Positions 55,970 to 64,000 of a stretch of DNA of 64,000 nucleotides are shown piece by piece. Source of the stretch: an uncultured Prevotellaceae bacterium (GTDB lineage: Bacteria > Bacteroidota > Bacteroidia > Bacteroidales > Bacteroidaceae); NCBI GenBank assembly GCA_900316645.1, contig ONDP01000020.1:21195-85194 (forward strand). The letters run 5' to 3'. The translations under genes and the position numbers were made by a program. Below the pieces are notes generated by a model that saw nothing but the letters and a program-made list of their open reading frames with translations, ran no database searches and was not told the origin of the DNA. How positions within the stretch are numbered: the first letter of the stretch is position 1; every line of letters begins with the position of its first letter.

Positions 55970-57442
55970 TTATCCTACTGTTCCTTCTAATGATACTGAT
56001 AATAGCTTACGAGCCTCAACAGCAAACTCCATGGGCAACTTATTGAGAACCTCCTTGGCATAGCCGTTGACAATGAGTCCTACGGCTTGCTCAGTGGGAA
56101 TGCCACGCTGGTTACAATAGAAGAGCTGGTCTTCCGAAATCTTCGAAGTCGTTGCTTCATGCTCTACGATAGCCGTATCATTGTGGATGTCCATATAGGG
56201 AAATGTATGAGCACCACACTCCGACCCCAATAGCAACGAGTCGCATGAACTGTAGTTACGTGCATTGTCGGCATTTGAGGTAGCACGGACAAGACCGCGA
56301 TAAGAGTTCTGCGAATGACCTGCCGAGATACCTTTCGAGATAATGGTCGACTTGGTATTCTTGCCCATGTGAATCATCTTCGTTCCTGTATCAGCCTCTT
56401 GATAATTATTAGTGACCGCCACGGAATAGAACTCTGCCTGAGAGTTGTCACCTCTTAATATGCAGGAGGGGTATTTCCAAGTAATGGCACTACCCGTCTC
56501 AACCTGAGTCCAAGAGAGTTTTGAGTCAACACCCCGCAAGTCGCCGCGCTTGGTCACGAGATTCAACACACCACCCCTTCCATGTTCATCACCAGGATAC
56601 CAGTTCTGAACAGTGGAATATTTCACTTCGGCACGGTCTTTTACGATAATCTCAACAATAGCTGCGTGCAACTGGTTCTCGTCTCGCATTGGAGCCGTAC
56701 ATCCCTCCAAATAAGAGACATAGGCATCATCATCGGCGATAATCAGTGTTCGCTCAAACTGACCGGTATTCCTTGCATTGATACGGAAATACGAACTCAA
56801 CTCCATCGGACACCGCACACCCTTTGGGATATATACAAAACTGCCATCACTGAAAACAGCACTGTTAAGAGCGGCAAAGAAATTGTCACGATAGGGCACC
56901 ACAGTTCCAAGGTATTCACGCACCAGTTCTGGATGCTGCTTAATAGCATCACCTATCGAACAGAAGATGACGCCCAACTCAGCTAATTTTTCCTTAAAGG
57001 TCGTCTTCACCGATACCGAGTCCATGATAGCATCCACTGCCACATTACCACTCAGTGCCAGACGCTCCTCCAAGGGTATGCCAAGTTTATCGAAAGTTTT
57101 CTCAAGCTCTGGGTCGATCTTACCATCGCCGGCAGGTTTCTTCGCCATCGGATCGGCATAGTAACTGATAGCCTGATAGTCGATAGAGGGCACATGCACA
57201 TGTCCCCACTTAGGTTCCTGCTGCTGCTCCCAATAGCGGAAAGCCTTCAGACGAAAGTCAAGCATCCATTCGGGCTCGCCTTTCTTAGCAGAGATGAGCC
57301 GAACGACATCTTCGTTCAGCCCTTTCTCTATGATTTCAGTATGTACATCCGTCGTGAAGCCGAACTCATATTTCTGTTCAGCCACCTGACGGACATACTC
57401 ATTGCTTACATTCTGAGCGGAAGTAATTTCTTCACTTTTCAC
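55970..57442 (-). CDS. sufB: SufB, Fe-S cluster scaffold protein
   Basis: 490 residues. It has [60 protein letters not shown] and [20 protein letters not shown], the SufB core. The start is GTG at 57442, giving [10 protein letters not shown]; it falls inside the TGAAAAG heptad array 15 bp after the infB stop. No ATG is available nearby, and a second in-array GTG would be out of frame. Confidence 0.95.
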   Translation of the reverse strand: MKSEEITSAQNVSNEYVRQVAEQKYEFGFTTDVHTEIIEKGLNEDVVRLISAKKGEPEWMLDFRLKAFRYWEQQQEPKWGHVHVPSIDYQAISYYADPMAKKPAGDGKIDPELEKTFDKLGIPLEERLALSGNVAVDAIMDSVSVKTTFKEKLAELGVIFCSIGDAIKQHPELVREYLGTVVPYRDNFFAALNSAVFSDGSFVYIPKGVRCPMELSSYFRINARNTGQFERTLIIADDDAYVSYLEGCTAPMRDENQLHAAIVEIIVKDRAEVKYSTVQNWYPGDEHGRGGVLNLVTKRGDLRGVDSKLSWTQVETGSAITWKYPSCILRGDNSQAEFYSVAVTNNYQEADTGTKMIHMGKNTKSTIISKGISAGHSQNSYRGLVRATSNADNARNYSSCDSLLLGSECGAHTFPYMDIHNDTAIVEHEATTSKISEDQLFYCNQRGIPTEQAVGLIVNGYAKEVLNKLPMEFAVEARKLLSVSLEGTVG

Positions 57443-57460
57443 TCTTCACTTTTCACTTTA
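57433..57460 (-). repeat. TGAAAAG heptad array at the infB/sufB junction
   Basis: Plus strand CACTTTT, CACTCTT, CACTTTT, CACTTTA from 57433. In gene orientation these are AAAAGTG and AAGAGTG units. The infB TAA (57458-57460) and the sufB GTG (57440-57442) both lie in the array. Confidence 0.92.
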
Positions 57461-60211
57461 AAGTTTCTGTTCTACTTCAATCTCCATGAAGGTTTCAATG
57501 ATGTCGCCTACCTGGATATCGTTGAAGTTCACCAATGAGATACCACACTCCAGACCTGTTGCCACTTCCTTGGCATCATCCTTGTAGCGTTTCAAGGCAT
57601 CAATAGCAGCGGTGTGAATCACGATACCGTCGCGAACCACACGGGCTTTATCCTTCGAGTGTACCTTACCATCAGTAACCAGACCACCGGCAACAGTTCC
57701 AACCTTCGAAATCTTGAAGACTTGTTTCACCTCTATCTCACCAGTGACAACCTCCTTCTTCACCTTGTCGAGCATACCCTCCATCGTTGACTTCACCTCA
57801 TCGATGGCATCATAGATGATACTGTAGGTATTGATTTCAACGCCCTCACGCTCTGCAGCACGACGGGCATCAGCAGAAGGACGCACCTGGAAGCCTACGA
57901 TAATAGCATCCGAAGCCGACGCCAGCATAACATCATTCTCCGAAATCTGACCCACAGCCTTGGCAATGACGTTCACCTGCACCTTCTCGGTAGAGAGTTT
58001 GATGAACGAATCACTCAATGCTTCGATAGAACCGTCGGTATCACCTTTCACAATGATGTTCAATTCATGGAACTCACCAAGGGCAATACGATGAGAGATT
58101 TCGTCAAGTCCTACAGTCTTCGTTGTACGCAGGCTCTGCTCACGCTGCAACTGGGTACGCTTGTTGGCTATCTCGCGAGCCTCCTGTTCCGTTTCCATCA
58201 CATGGAAGGAATCACCGGCAGTAGGAGCTCCGTTCAAACCGAGGATAATGGCTGGTTCGGCAGGACCTGCTTTTTCAATGCGCTGGTTACGCTCATTGAA
58301 CATAGCCTTTACCTTACCCCATGCTGTTCCGGCAATTACAACATCACCGACACGCAACGTACCATTCGACACCAGAACAGTGCTCACATAGCCGCGTCCT
58401 TTGTCAAGACTGGACTCAATGATACTACCTGTTGCCTTACGGTTCGGATTAGCTTTCAGGTCGAGCATCTCTGCTTCAAGGAGTACCTTCTCCAACAGTT
58501 CATCAACGCCCATACCTTTCTTGGCAGAAATCTCCTGACACTGATACTTACCTCCCCACTCTTCTACCAGCAGGTTCATGTTGGCCAAGTCCTCACGTAT
58601 CTTATCCGGGTTAGCCCCCGGCTTATCAATCTTGTTGATGGCAAACACCATTGGCACATTGGCAGCCTGAGCATGGGCGATTGCCTCCTTCGTGGTAGGC
58701 ATCACCGAGTCGTCGGCAGCAACAATGATAATGGCAATATCCGTTACCTGGGCACCACGGGCACGCATAGCTGTAAAGGCCTCGTGACCTGGAGTATCAA
58801 GGAAGGTGATGCGTCGGCCATCCTTCAGTTTCACATTATAGGCACCAATGTGCTGCGTGATACCACCTGCCTCACCGGCAATCACGTTGGTATTACGGAT
58901 ATGGTCAAGCAACGAAGTCTTACCATGGTCTACGTGACCCATCACCGTTACGATAGGAGCGCGGCTGATGAGGTCGTTCTCGTCGTCAGCCTCCTCCGTA
59001 ATGGCATTCTGCACCTCGGCACTCACATACTCGGTAGTGAAACCGAACTCCTCAGCAACGATATTGATGGTCTCGGCATCCAGACGCTGGTTGATACTTA
59101 CCATGATACCGATGGACATACAGGTACCGATGACCTGATTGACACCGACATTCATCATGGTAGCCAACTCGCTGACAGTCACAAACTCTGTCAGTTTCAG
59201 CACTTTGCTCTCTGCTGCCTCTGCTGCCATCTCCTCGCTCAAGCGCTCCTGAACGGCATCACGCTTCTCACGACGGTATTTGGCACCTTTCTTATTCTGA
59301 TTCTTAGAAGTCAGACGGGCCAGTGTCTCCTTTACCTGACGGGCTACTGCCTCATCGTCAACCTCCAAAGGCTTGACAGGACGGTTTTTCTTGTTCTTCT
59401 TACCGCCACCTTGTTGCTGGCCGTCATTGAAGTTCTGGTTACCACCTTTGTTCTTGTTTTTCTTGCCTTGTTGCTGGTTGGCCTGATTAGCTGCAGCTTC
59501 AATATCCACCTTTCCGCTACGGATACGCTCACGTTTCTTGCGCTCACCGTTAGCCTGATGCTGGGCTGCTGCCTTCTCCTCACGCTCCTTGCGACGCTCC
59601 TCCTTTGATTTCTTCTTCGGACGAGTGCTCTGATTGATAGATGACAGGTCGATTTTACCAATCACTTTTACACCCGAAGCGGCACCTGCATCGGCAGTTG
59701 TTTCTTCGACTTCCTCTCCTGGCTCGGACTGTTCAACCTGAGGCGTTTCTGGAACAGCAGGCTCCACAACGTTCTCCTCCTTGATTTCTACTTCATGCTC
59801 TTTTACAGGACTCTCGGCAGTAGTCTCAGGCTCAGCCTTTGGCTCTTCCTTAACAACAGGTTTCTTTCCTATACTGTCAAGGTCTATCTTTCCTACAGGC
59901 TTAAACTGTGGACGCTGATCCATCAGTTCCTCGGTGATCGTAATTTTTTTCTCCACCTTCTCTGCTTTCTCAGCTTTCTCCACTTTCTTCTCTTTGACTT
60001 TCTTAACGAATATCTTGTCGGCCTGAGTCTTCACGGCTTTATCACCACTGAACTCGTCAACCAAAGCCTGGTATTGTTCGTCAGAGATTTTCGTGTTGGA
60101 CGTCATCTCTTCCTTCACCTCGCCAAGCTCCTTCTTATTCTTCAGGAAGTCAACCGCCGTTTGAAGCCCTATATTCAGTTCTGATAATACTTTATTTAAT
60201 CTTACTCCCAT
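57458..60211 (-). CDS. infB: Translation initiation factor IF-2
   Basis: 917 residues. N-terminal IF2_N ([20 protein letters not shown]), a long charged region ([14 protein letters not shown], then Gln/Gly/Lys-rich at about 215-285), a second IF2_N-like segment, then the GTPase: G1 [10 protein letters not shown]3 DTPGHEAF, G4 NKIDKPG. C-terminal domains follow and it ends [10 protein letters not shown]. Delivers initiator tRNA to the ribosome. Starts 33 bp after nusA, with a GTTTAGA heptad array between. Confidence 0.98.
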   Translation of the reverse strand: MGVRLNKVLSELNIGLQTAVDFLKNKKELGEVKEEMTSNTKISDEQYQALVDEFSGDKAVKTQADKIFVKKVKEKKVEKAEKAEKVEKKITITEELMDQRPQFKPVGKIDLDSIGKKPVVKEEPKAEPETTAESPVKEHEVEIKEENVVEPAVPETPQVEQSEPGEEVEETTADAGAASGVKVIGKIDLSSINQSTRPKKKSKEERRKEREEKAAAQHQANGERKKRERIRSGKVDIEAAANQANQQQGKKNKNKGGNQNFNDGQQQGGGKKNKKNRPVKPLEVDDEAVARQVKETLARLTSKNQNKKGAKYRREKRDAVQERLSEEMAAEAAESKVLKLTEFVTVSELATMMNVGVNQVIGTCMSIGIMVSINQRLDAETINIVAEEFGFTTEYVSAEVQNAITEEADDENDLISRAPIVTVMGHVDHGKTSLLDHIRNTNVIAGEAGGITQHIGAYNVKLKDGRRITFLDTPGHEAFTAMRARGAQVTDIAIIIVAADDSVMPTTKEAIAHAQAANVPMVFAINKIDKPGANPDKIREDLANMNLLVEEWGGKYQCQEISAKKGMGVDELLEKVLLEAEMLDLKANPNRKATGSIIESSLDKGRGYVSTVLVSNGTLRVGDVVIAGTAWGKVKAMFNERNQRIEKAGPAEPAIILGLNGAPTAGDSFHVMETEQEAREIANKRTQLQREQSLRTTKTVGLDEISHRIALGEFHELNIIVKGDTDGSIEALSDSFIKLSTEKVQVNVIAKAVGQISENDVMLASASDAIIVGFQVRPSADARRAAEREGVEINTYSIIYDAIDEVKSTMEGMLDKVKKEVVTGEIEVKQVFKISKVGTVAGGLVTDGKVHSKDKARVVRDGIVIHTAAIDALKRYKDDAKEVATGLECGISLVNFNDIQVGDIIETFMEIEVEQKL

Positions 60212-60215
60212 TAAC

Positions 60216-60243
60216 TCTAAACTTTAAACTCTAAACTCTAAAC
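60216..60243 (-). repeat. GTTTAGA heptad array between nusA and infB
   Basis: Plus strand TCTAAAC, TTTAAAC, TCTAAAC, TCTAAAC, four exact-phase units from 60216. They fill almost the whole 33-bp gap. Confidence 0.92.
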
Positions 60244-60244
60244 G

Positions 60245-61504
60245 TTATTCAAACTCAGCACGGAGCACTTCCAACAGATGGTCAACCGTTTCTTCCTCCA
60301 GGTCAGCCTTCTCAATAAGCATCTCACGTGGAGCATTCAGCACAGCCTTAGCAGTGTCGAGACCGATGGCCTTGATAGAGTCGATAATCCACTGATCGAT
60401 TTCATCAGAGAACTCGTCGAGGTAGATATCCTCATCCTCCTCTGCTTCTGTAACGTCACGGAACACATCGATAGTAAACTCTGTCAGCATAGAAGCCAGT
60501 TTGATATTCAAACCGCCCTTACCGATAGCCAGACTGACCTCCTCTGGGTTCAGATAGACTTCTGCCTTATGCTCTTCGGGGTTCAACACGATTCTATTAA
60601 CCTTGGCAGGACTCAGTGCACGCTGAATGAAGAGCTGAGTGTTGTTCGAGAAATTGATGACGTCAATGTTCTCGTTGCCGAGCTCACGGACAATACCGTG
60701 CACACGACTACCCTTCACACCCACACAGGCTCCTACTGGGTCAATGCGGTCATCGTAACTCTCTACAGCCACCTTGGCACGCTCACCCGGCATACGGGCC
60801 ACGCGACGGATAGTAATCAGACCGTCGTTAATTTCAGGCACCTCAGCCTCCAGCAGACGCTCCAAGAACAGTGGACTTGTACGCGAAAGCAGAATGCGTG
60901 GATTGTTGTTCTCGTTCTGCACTTCCTTCACAATGGCACGGATGGTCTCACCCTTGTGGTAATTATCGTTGGGAATCTGCTCCTGCTTGGGCAAGTGCAG
61001 TTCATTACCCTCGTCGTCAATCAGCAGCACTTCGCGCTTCCACATCTGGTAAACCTCACCGCTGACAACCTGGCCCACCTTATCCTTATACTTATTATAA
61101 AGTGAGTCGTGCTCCAGTTCCAGAATCTTGCTAGCCAGTGTCTGACGCAGGTTCAGAATGGCACGACGGCCGAACTTCTGAAAGTCAACTTCTTCCGAAA
61201 CCTCTTCACCCACCTCATAGTCGGGCTCTATCTTCTGGGCCTCGCTCAGGGAAATCTCTTTGTTCTCATCCTGCACCTCACCGTCAGCCACAACAATACG
61301 GTTACGATGAATCTCAAAGTCACCCTTGTCAGGGTTAACAATCACGTCAAAGTTCTCGTCAGAGCCGAAAATCTTGGCAATCACATTACGAAAACTCTCT
61401 TCAAGCACACTTACCAATGTAGTACGGTCGATGTTCTTGGTCTCCTTAAACTCTTGAAAGGTCTCTATCATAGAGGGGCCTTTCGCATCTTTCTTTGTAG
61501 CCAT
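60245..61504 (-). CDS. nusA: Transcription factor NusA
   Basis: 419 residues. N-terminal polymerase-binding domain, S1 domain (GQVVSGEVYQMWKREVLL), KH domains (GACVGVKGSRVHGIVRELG and AIGKGGLNIKLASMLTEF), and a short C-terminal helix-hairpin segment. It affects pausing, termination and antitermination. Second gene of rimP-nusA-infB, a conserved trio. An A-rich, roughly 7-bp-periodic sequence fills the rimP-nusA gap. Confidence 0.97.
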   Translation of the reverse strand: MATKKDAKGPSMIETFQEFKETKNIDRTTLVSVLEESFRNVIAKIFGSDENFDVIVNPDKGDFEIHRNRIVVADGEVQDENKEISLSEAQKIEPDYEVGEEVSEEVDFQKFGRRAILNLRQTLASKILELEHDSLYNKYKDKVGQVVSGEVYQMWKREVLLIDDEGNELHLPKQEQIPNDNYHKGETIRAIVKEVQNENNNPRILLSRTSPLFLERLLEAEVPEINDGLITIRRVARMPGERAKVAVESYDDRIDPVGACVGVKGSRVHGIVRELGNENIDVINFSNNTQLFIQRALSPAKVNRIVLNPEEHKAEVYLNPEEVSLAIGKGGLNIKLASMLTEFTIDVFRDVTEAEEDEDIYLDEFSDEIDQWIIDSIKAIGLDTAKAVLNAPREMLIEKADLEEETVDHLLEVLRAEFE

Positions 61505-61542
61505 TAATCTTATTTTTATTTTTACTTTTTATCTTTTCATCT

Positions 61543-62016
61543 TTACTTGAACATCAGCAGATACTTGGTATATTTCACACTGTCCATGGCGAATGTCTTA
61601 TCAACCTCTACCAATACAGGGCGCTTCTTGCCTTCCTGCTTCTGTTTTTCCTTTACGGTCACGTCGAATGACTGCCCGTCGTCGCTGACAGCTTTCAGCA
61701 CACCCTGATGCTTCTTGCCGTCCAAAGTCATCACCTCGACATCCTTGCCCACATGGTTGCGATACTGCTGTACCACCTTGAATGGCTGGCCGATACCTGC
61801 CGAACCGACTTCCAGTTCGTATTCGCCCAACTCTTCGCCAAGTTTCTCCTGCAAGAAACGACTCAGTTCTGCACAATCCTCAATCCACACCCCGTCGGCA
61901 TGGTCGATTTCAATCACAATGCGGCCTTCGGGCATCATCTCGACATCCACTAAGAAATACTCATTTTGAGAGAGCCATTCCTCTACCGCTGTTTTTACTG
62001 TTTCCTTATTGATCAT
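61543..62016 (-). CDS. rimP: Ribosome maturation factor RimP
   Basis: 157 residues. It has VEMMPEGRIVIEIDHADGVWIEDCAELSRF and YELEVGSAGIGQPFK, the typical central blocks, and a C-terminal SH3-like domain (GVLKAVSDDGQSFDVTVKEK). It acts in 30S maturation. First gene of the nusA-infB-suf run. The transcript passes a terminator-like hairpin before the ATG. Confidence 0.94.
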   Translation of the reverse strand: MINKETVKTAVEEWLSQNEYFLVDVEMMPEGRIVIEIDHADGVWIEDCAELSRFLQEKLGEELGEYELEVGSAGIGQPFKVVQQYRNHVGKDVEVMTLDGKKHQGVLKAVSDDGQSFDVTVKEKQKQEGKKRPVLVEVDKTFAMDSVKYTKYLLMFK

Positions 62017-62041
62017 ACACCTTATTTGGTATTAAAAATAA

Positions 62042-62071
62042 GAATGAGAGGCTTGCTCAAGCCCCTCATTC
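62042..62071 (-). terminator. Terminator-like hairpin in the rimP leader (possible attenuator)
   Basis: On the transcript GAATGAGGGGCUUG and CAAGCCUCUCAUUC form a 14-bp stem with one G-U pair, followed by UUAUUUUUAAU. It lies after the rimP promoter (62085-62092) and before the ATG (62016), and also after the stop of the upstream protease gene. Confidence 0.8.
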
Positions 62072-62084
62072 CTCTGAACGCCTG

Positions 62085-62092
62085 CAAAATTA
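62085..62092 (-). promoter_or_regulatory. -7 box of the rimP-nusA-infB-suf operon
   Basis: The minus strand reads TAATTTTG with TTTG 20 bp upstream. The start site would be near 62079, leaving a 60-nt leader that contains the hairpin at 62042-62071. Confidence 0.65.
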
Positions 62093-62127
62093 CGCATTTT
62101 TTCGCAATCCTGCAAATAAATCGTCAA

Positions 62128-63798
62128 TTATTTCACTTTTTCACCTTTCAACACACGCTCATATTCGCCTGGTGTGTTCAGAACACGCTCGGCCTCTTTC
62201 AGCGTCTTGTCATACTGCAATGCAGCTTCCAACTGACCAGCCTGATAATAGTAAGCCGATATGATGTCCTGTTCCAGCATGTGCTGTATCTCCTGCCGGT
62301 GCAAGTCTAAGTCGCGCCTGATGTCATGGTGGTCTATCTTTGCCTTCAGCGCCTCAAACTCCGATTTGGCCTCATCGTAATAGCCTTCAAACTTAGCCAC
62401 CTTCACCAGTTCCTCATATTGTTTCTTGCTCACTTGGTCATAGGTAAAACCTGCCTTTACCACCCGCTGCTTGAAGTCCTCATAGTCTGCATCAGTCAGA
62501 TGGAAGTCTTTCGGGGCAGCTATAGTGGGGTGTTTGGCAATATAATCCACTACATAGTCGAGCACTGTTTCCGTAGAGTCAAGTCGGTCCAGATAGAGTG
62601 TGATGTTCGCCAGCGTGTCGGGTTTCACCACGATATCAGGCATGATACCTCCACCGTCTCTCACCTCGCGTCCATTCTTGGTATAGAACACATGCGTCAG
62701 CGAATCAGGCACATGCTCTTTGTATCCGCCTCCACCATGCTTATAGTTGATTGCCTGGATGCAACGGCCGCTGGGGATGAAGTATTTCGAGGTGGTCAGT
62801 TTCAAGTTACCGTTATAAGGCACCTCCACGTTAGGAATCTGCACAAGCCCCTTACCGTAGGTGCGCGTACCTATTATAATACCCCTGTCCAAATCCTGCA
62901 CCGAACCGCTCACAATCTCACTGGCAGACGCCGTCTCATCGTTAACAAGAATCACCAGCGGCATCACCGTATCGATAGGCTCCAGGCGTGTCGTGTATTG
63001 TGAATTGGCACGACGAATCTTACCCTTAGTCTCCACTAGTGTCACACCCTTCGGAATCCACATATTGGCAATATCCACACACTCTGCCAGTGCACCGCCG
63101 CCATTACCACGTAGATCAAGAATCAGTTTCTGGGCACCCTGCTTCTTCAAGTCAAGGAAGGCACGGCGCATGGGCTTCGAAGGTTCACCAGTAAAGGTGT
63201 TCAGATTGATATAGCCCACACCGTTGGGACGCATACCATAATAAGGAATCTCAGGCATCTTGATACTCTTTCGCGTAATCTTAAAAGTCATCTTCTTGCC
63301 CGTCGACGGACGTTCTATCTTCAATACAAACGTAGTGCCGGCATCACCACGCAGATGTTCACTCACATACGAAACAGTCTTGTCAGTCATCAGCGTGTCG
63401 TCTATCTGCAGGATAATGTCGCCCTTCTTCAGTCCAACCTCAGCGGAAGGCATACCAGCATAAGGTTCCTCTATCACCACACGCTTCAACTTCTGGTGAT
63501 ATCTGACTAGTGCACCGATACCGGCATACTTGCCCGTCATCAGCAACTTCAGATCCTTCTGCTTCTCCTCTGGATAATACTCCGTATAGGGGTCGAGCGA
63601 ACGCAACATTGCATTGATACCTGTACCTATCAGTTCACTGGCATCCAATGTGTCAACATACATCAAGTCAAGATTCTTATAGATAGCATTGAAAATTTCG
63701 AGATTCTTTGCCACCTCAAGATTATGATTCTTCACTTCCTGTGCCTGACAGCCCACTGCCATCAGCACAGCTATGAGAGAGAGAAAAATACACCTCAT
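62128..63798 (-). CDS. S41 family C-terminal processing peptidase
   Basis: 556 residues. Lipoprotein-like N-terminus (MAVGCQAQ, Cys 17). N-terminal helical segment with LDPYTEYYPEE; PDZ domain (YAGMPSAEVGLKKGDIILQI); protease core with LILDLRGNGGGALAECVDIA, catalytic Ser in NDETASASEIVSG and Lys in GTRTYGKGLVQ. The C-terminal 130 residues are helical. It cleaves periplasmic proteins near their C-termini; substrates unknown. It ends just before the rimP promoter. Confidence 0.93.
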   Translation of the reverse strand: MRCIFLSLIAVLMAVGCQAQEVKNHNLEVAKNLEIFNAIYKNLDLMYVDTLDASELIGTGINAMLRSLDPYTEYYPEEKQKDLKLLMTGKYAGIGALVRYHQKLKRVVIEEPYAGMPSAEVGLKKGDIILQIDDTLMTDKTVSYVSEHLRGDAGTTFVLKIERPSTGKKMTFKITRKSIKMPEIPYYGMRPNGVGYINLNTFTGEPSKPMRRAFLDLKKQGAQKLILDLRGNGGGALAECVDIANMWIPKGVTLVETKGKIRRANSQYTTRLEPIDTVMPLVILVNDETASASEIVSGSVQDLDRGIIIGTRTYGKGLVQIPNVEVPYNGNLKLTTSKYFIPSGRCIQAINYKHGGGGYKEHVPDSLTHVFYTKNGREVRDGGGIMPDIVVKPDTLANITLYLDRLDSTETVLDYVVDYIAKHPTIAAPKDFHLTDADYEDFKQRVVKAGFTYDQVSKKQYEELVKVAKFEGYYDEAKSEFEALKAKIDHHDIRRDLDLHRQEIQHMLEQDIISAYYYQAGQLEAALQYDKTLKEAERVLNTPGEYERVLKGEKVK

Positions 63799-63897
63799 TC
63801 TTTACTTTTTCATTAATTAAACGCTGCAAAGTTACAAAAAAATACCTTTCCCATGAATTTTTTTCCAAAAAAGTTTGCGAGTTTCAGAAAAACATCG

Positions 63898-63905
63898 TAT
63901 CTTTG
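63898..63905 (+). promoter_or_regulatory. -7 box of tRNA-Asn
   Basis: TATCTTTG with TTTG at 63874-63877 (20-bp spacing), about 22 bp upstream of the tRNA. Confidence 0.75.
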
Positions 63906-63927
63906 CACCCGCTTAACAGCAAAACCT

Positions 63928-64000
63928 GCTTCAGTAGCTCAGTTGGTTAGAGCACCTGACTGTTAATCAGGGGGTCGTTGGTTCAAGCCCATCCTGAAGC
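63928..64000 (+). tRNA. tRNA-Asn (GTT anticodon), cut at its last base
   Basis: Acceptor GCTTCAG/CTGAAGC, D-arm TAGCTCAGTTGGTTAGAGCA, anticodon stem CTGAC/ATCAG with anticodon GTT, T-arm GGTTCAAGCCC. The discriminator base lies just beyond the window. Confidence 0.95.

Noticed and set aside
58067-59608. A 513-codon open frame on the plus strand
   Set aside because: It lies entirely opposite infB, has no promoter, and its composition mirrors infB codons; infB itself is certain.

Overview
The window reads as a chromosomal segment of a Bacteroidota bacterium, most likely Prevotella or a close relative (order Bacteroidales). Evidence: -7 promoter boxes of the form TAnnTTTG with a TTTG-like box about 20 bp upstream before many genes; Bacteroidales-type gene blocks (metK-DUF4271-hemD-rnpA-yidD-tyrS; DUF6242-DUF6089-uppS-bamA-ompH x3-murI; rimP-nusA-infB-sufBCD); lipoproteins with CGGDD after the lipobox; LytTR regulators and a SpoIIE-type phosphatase carrying TPRs.

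Layout. 0-16 kb is mostly housekeeping: prmC (cut by the edge), a LruC-type lipoprotein, ribD, RNase H, argS, tRNA-Gln, tyrS, yidD, rnpA, hemD, a DUF4271 membrane protein, metK, an M16 peptidase, xerD, aroQ and an O-methyltransferase. A YafQ-like toxin/antitoxin pair follows, bounded by a duplicated methyltransferase 3' end. 16-31 kb is an AT-richer accessory region. It holds secreted lipoproteins, an AAA ATPase with a truncated relative, a VapE-type NTPase gene flanked by inverted clusters of an 11-bp iteron, gene fragments, and a dispersed repeat that carries promoters. 31-34 kb holds a TPR sensor kinase, a LytTR regulator and a rhodanese. 34-44 kb holds rbfA, a LolC/E-like permease, murI, three Skp/OmpH chaperones, bamA, uppS and two envelope proteins. 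44-50 kb holds a small membrane-peptide gene, pckA, upp and the two subunits of a 2-oxoacid:ferredoxin oxidoreductase. 50-62 kb is one long leftward operon: rimP-nusA-infB-sufB-sufC-sufD-(TPR/SpoIIE phosphatase)-sufS-rnhB. It ends at a C-terminal processing protease and tRNA-Asn.

The main unexpected signals are: (1) the iteron-flanked vapE cassette; (2) a promoter-bearing repeat in front of four secreted-protein genes, with a decayed fifth copy; (3) tandem 7-bp repeats at gene junctions, some providing the stop codon of one gene and the GTG start of the next, and one array running in frame inside argS; (4) an intergenic-type palindrome inserted in frame in ribD; (5) the toxin/antitoxin cassette between direct repeats of a gene 3' end; (6) a deletion and frameshift at the korA/korB junction; (7) a 31-codon membrane-peptide gene with its own promoter and terminator. 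All calls come from reading the sequence; no database search was run.
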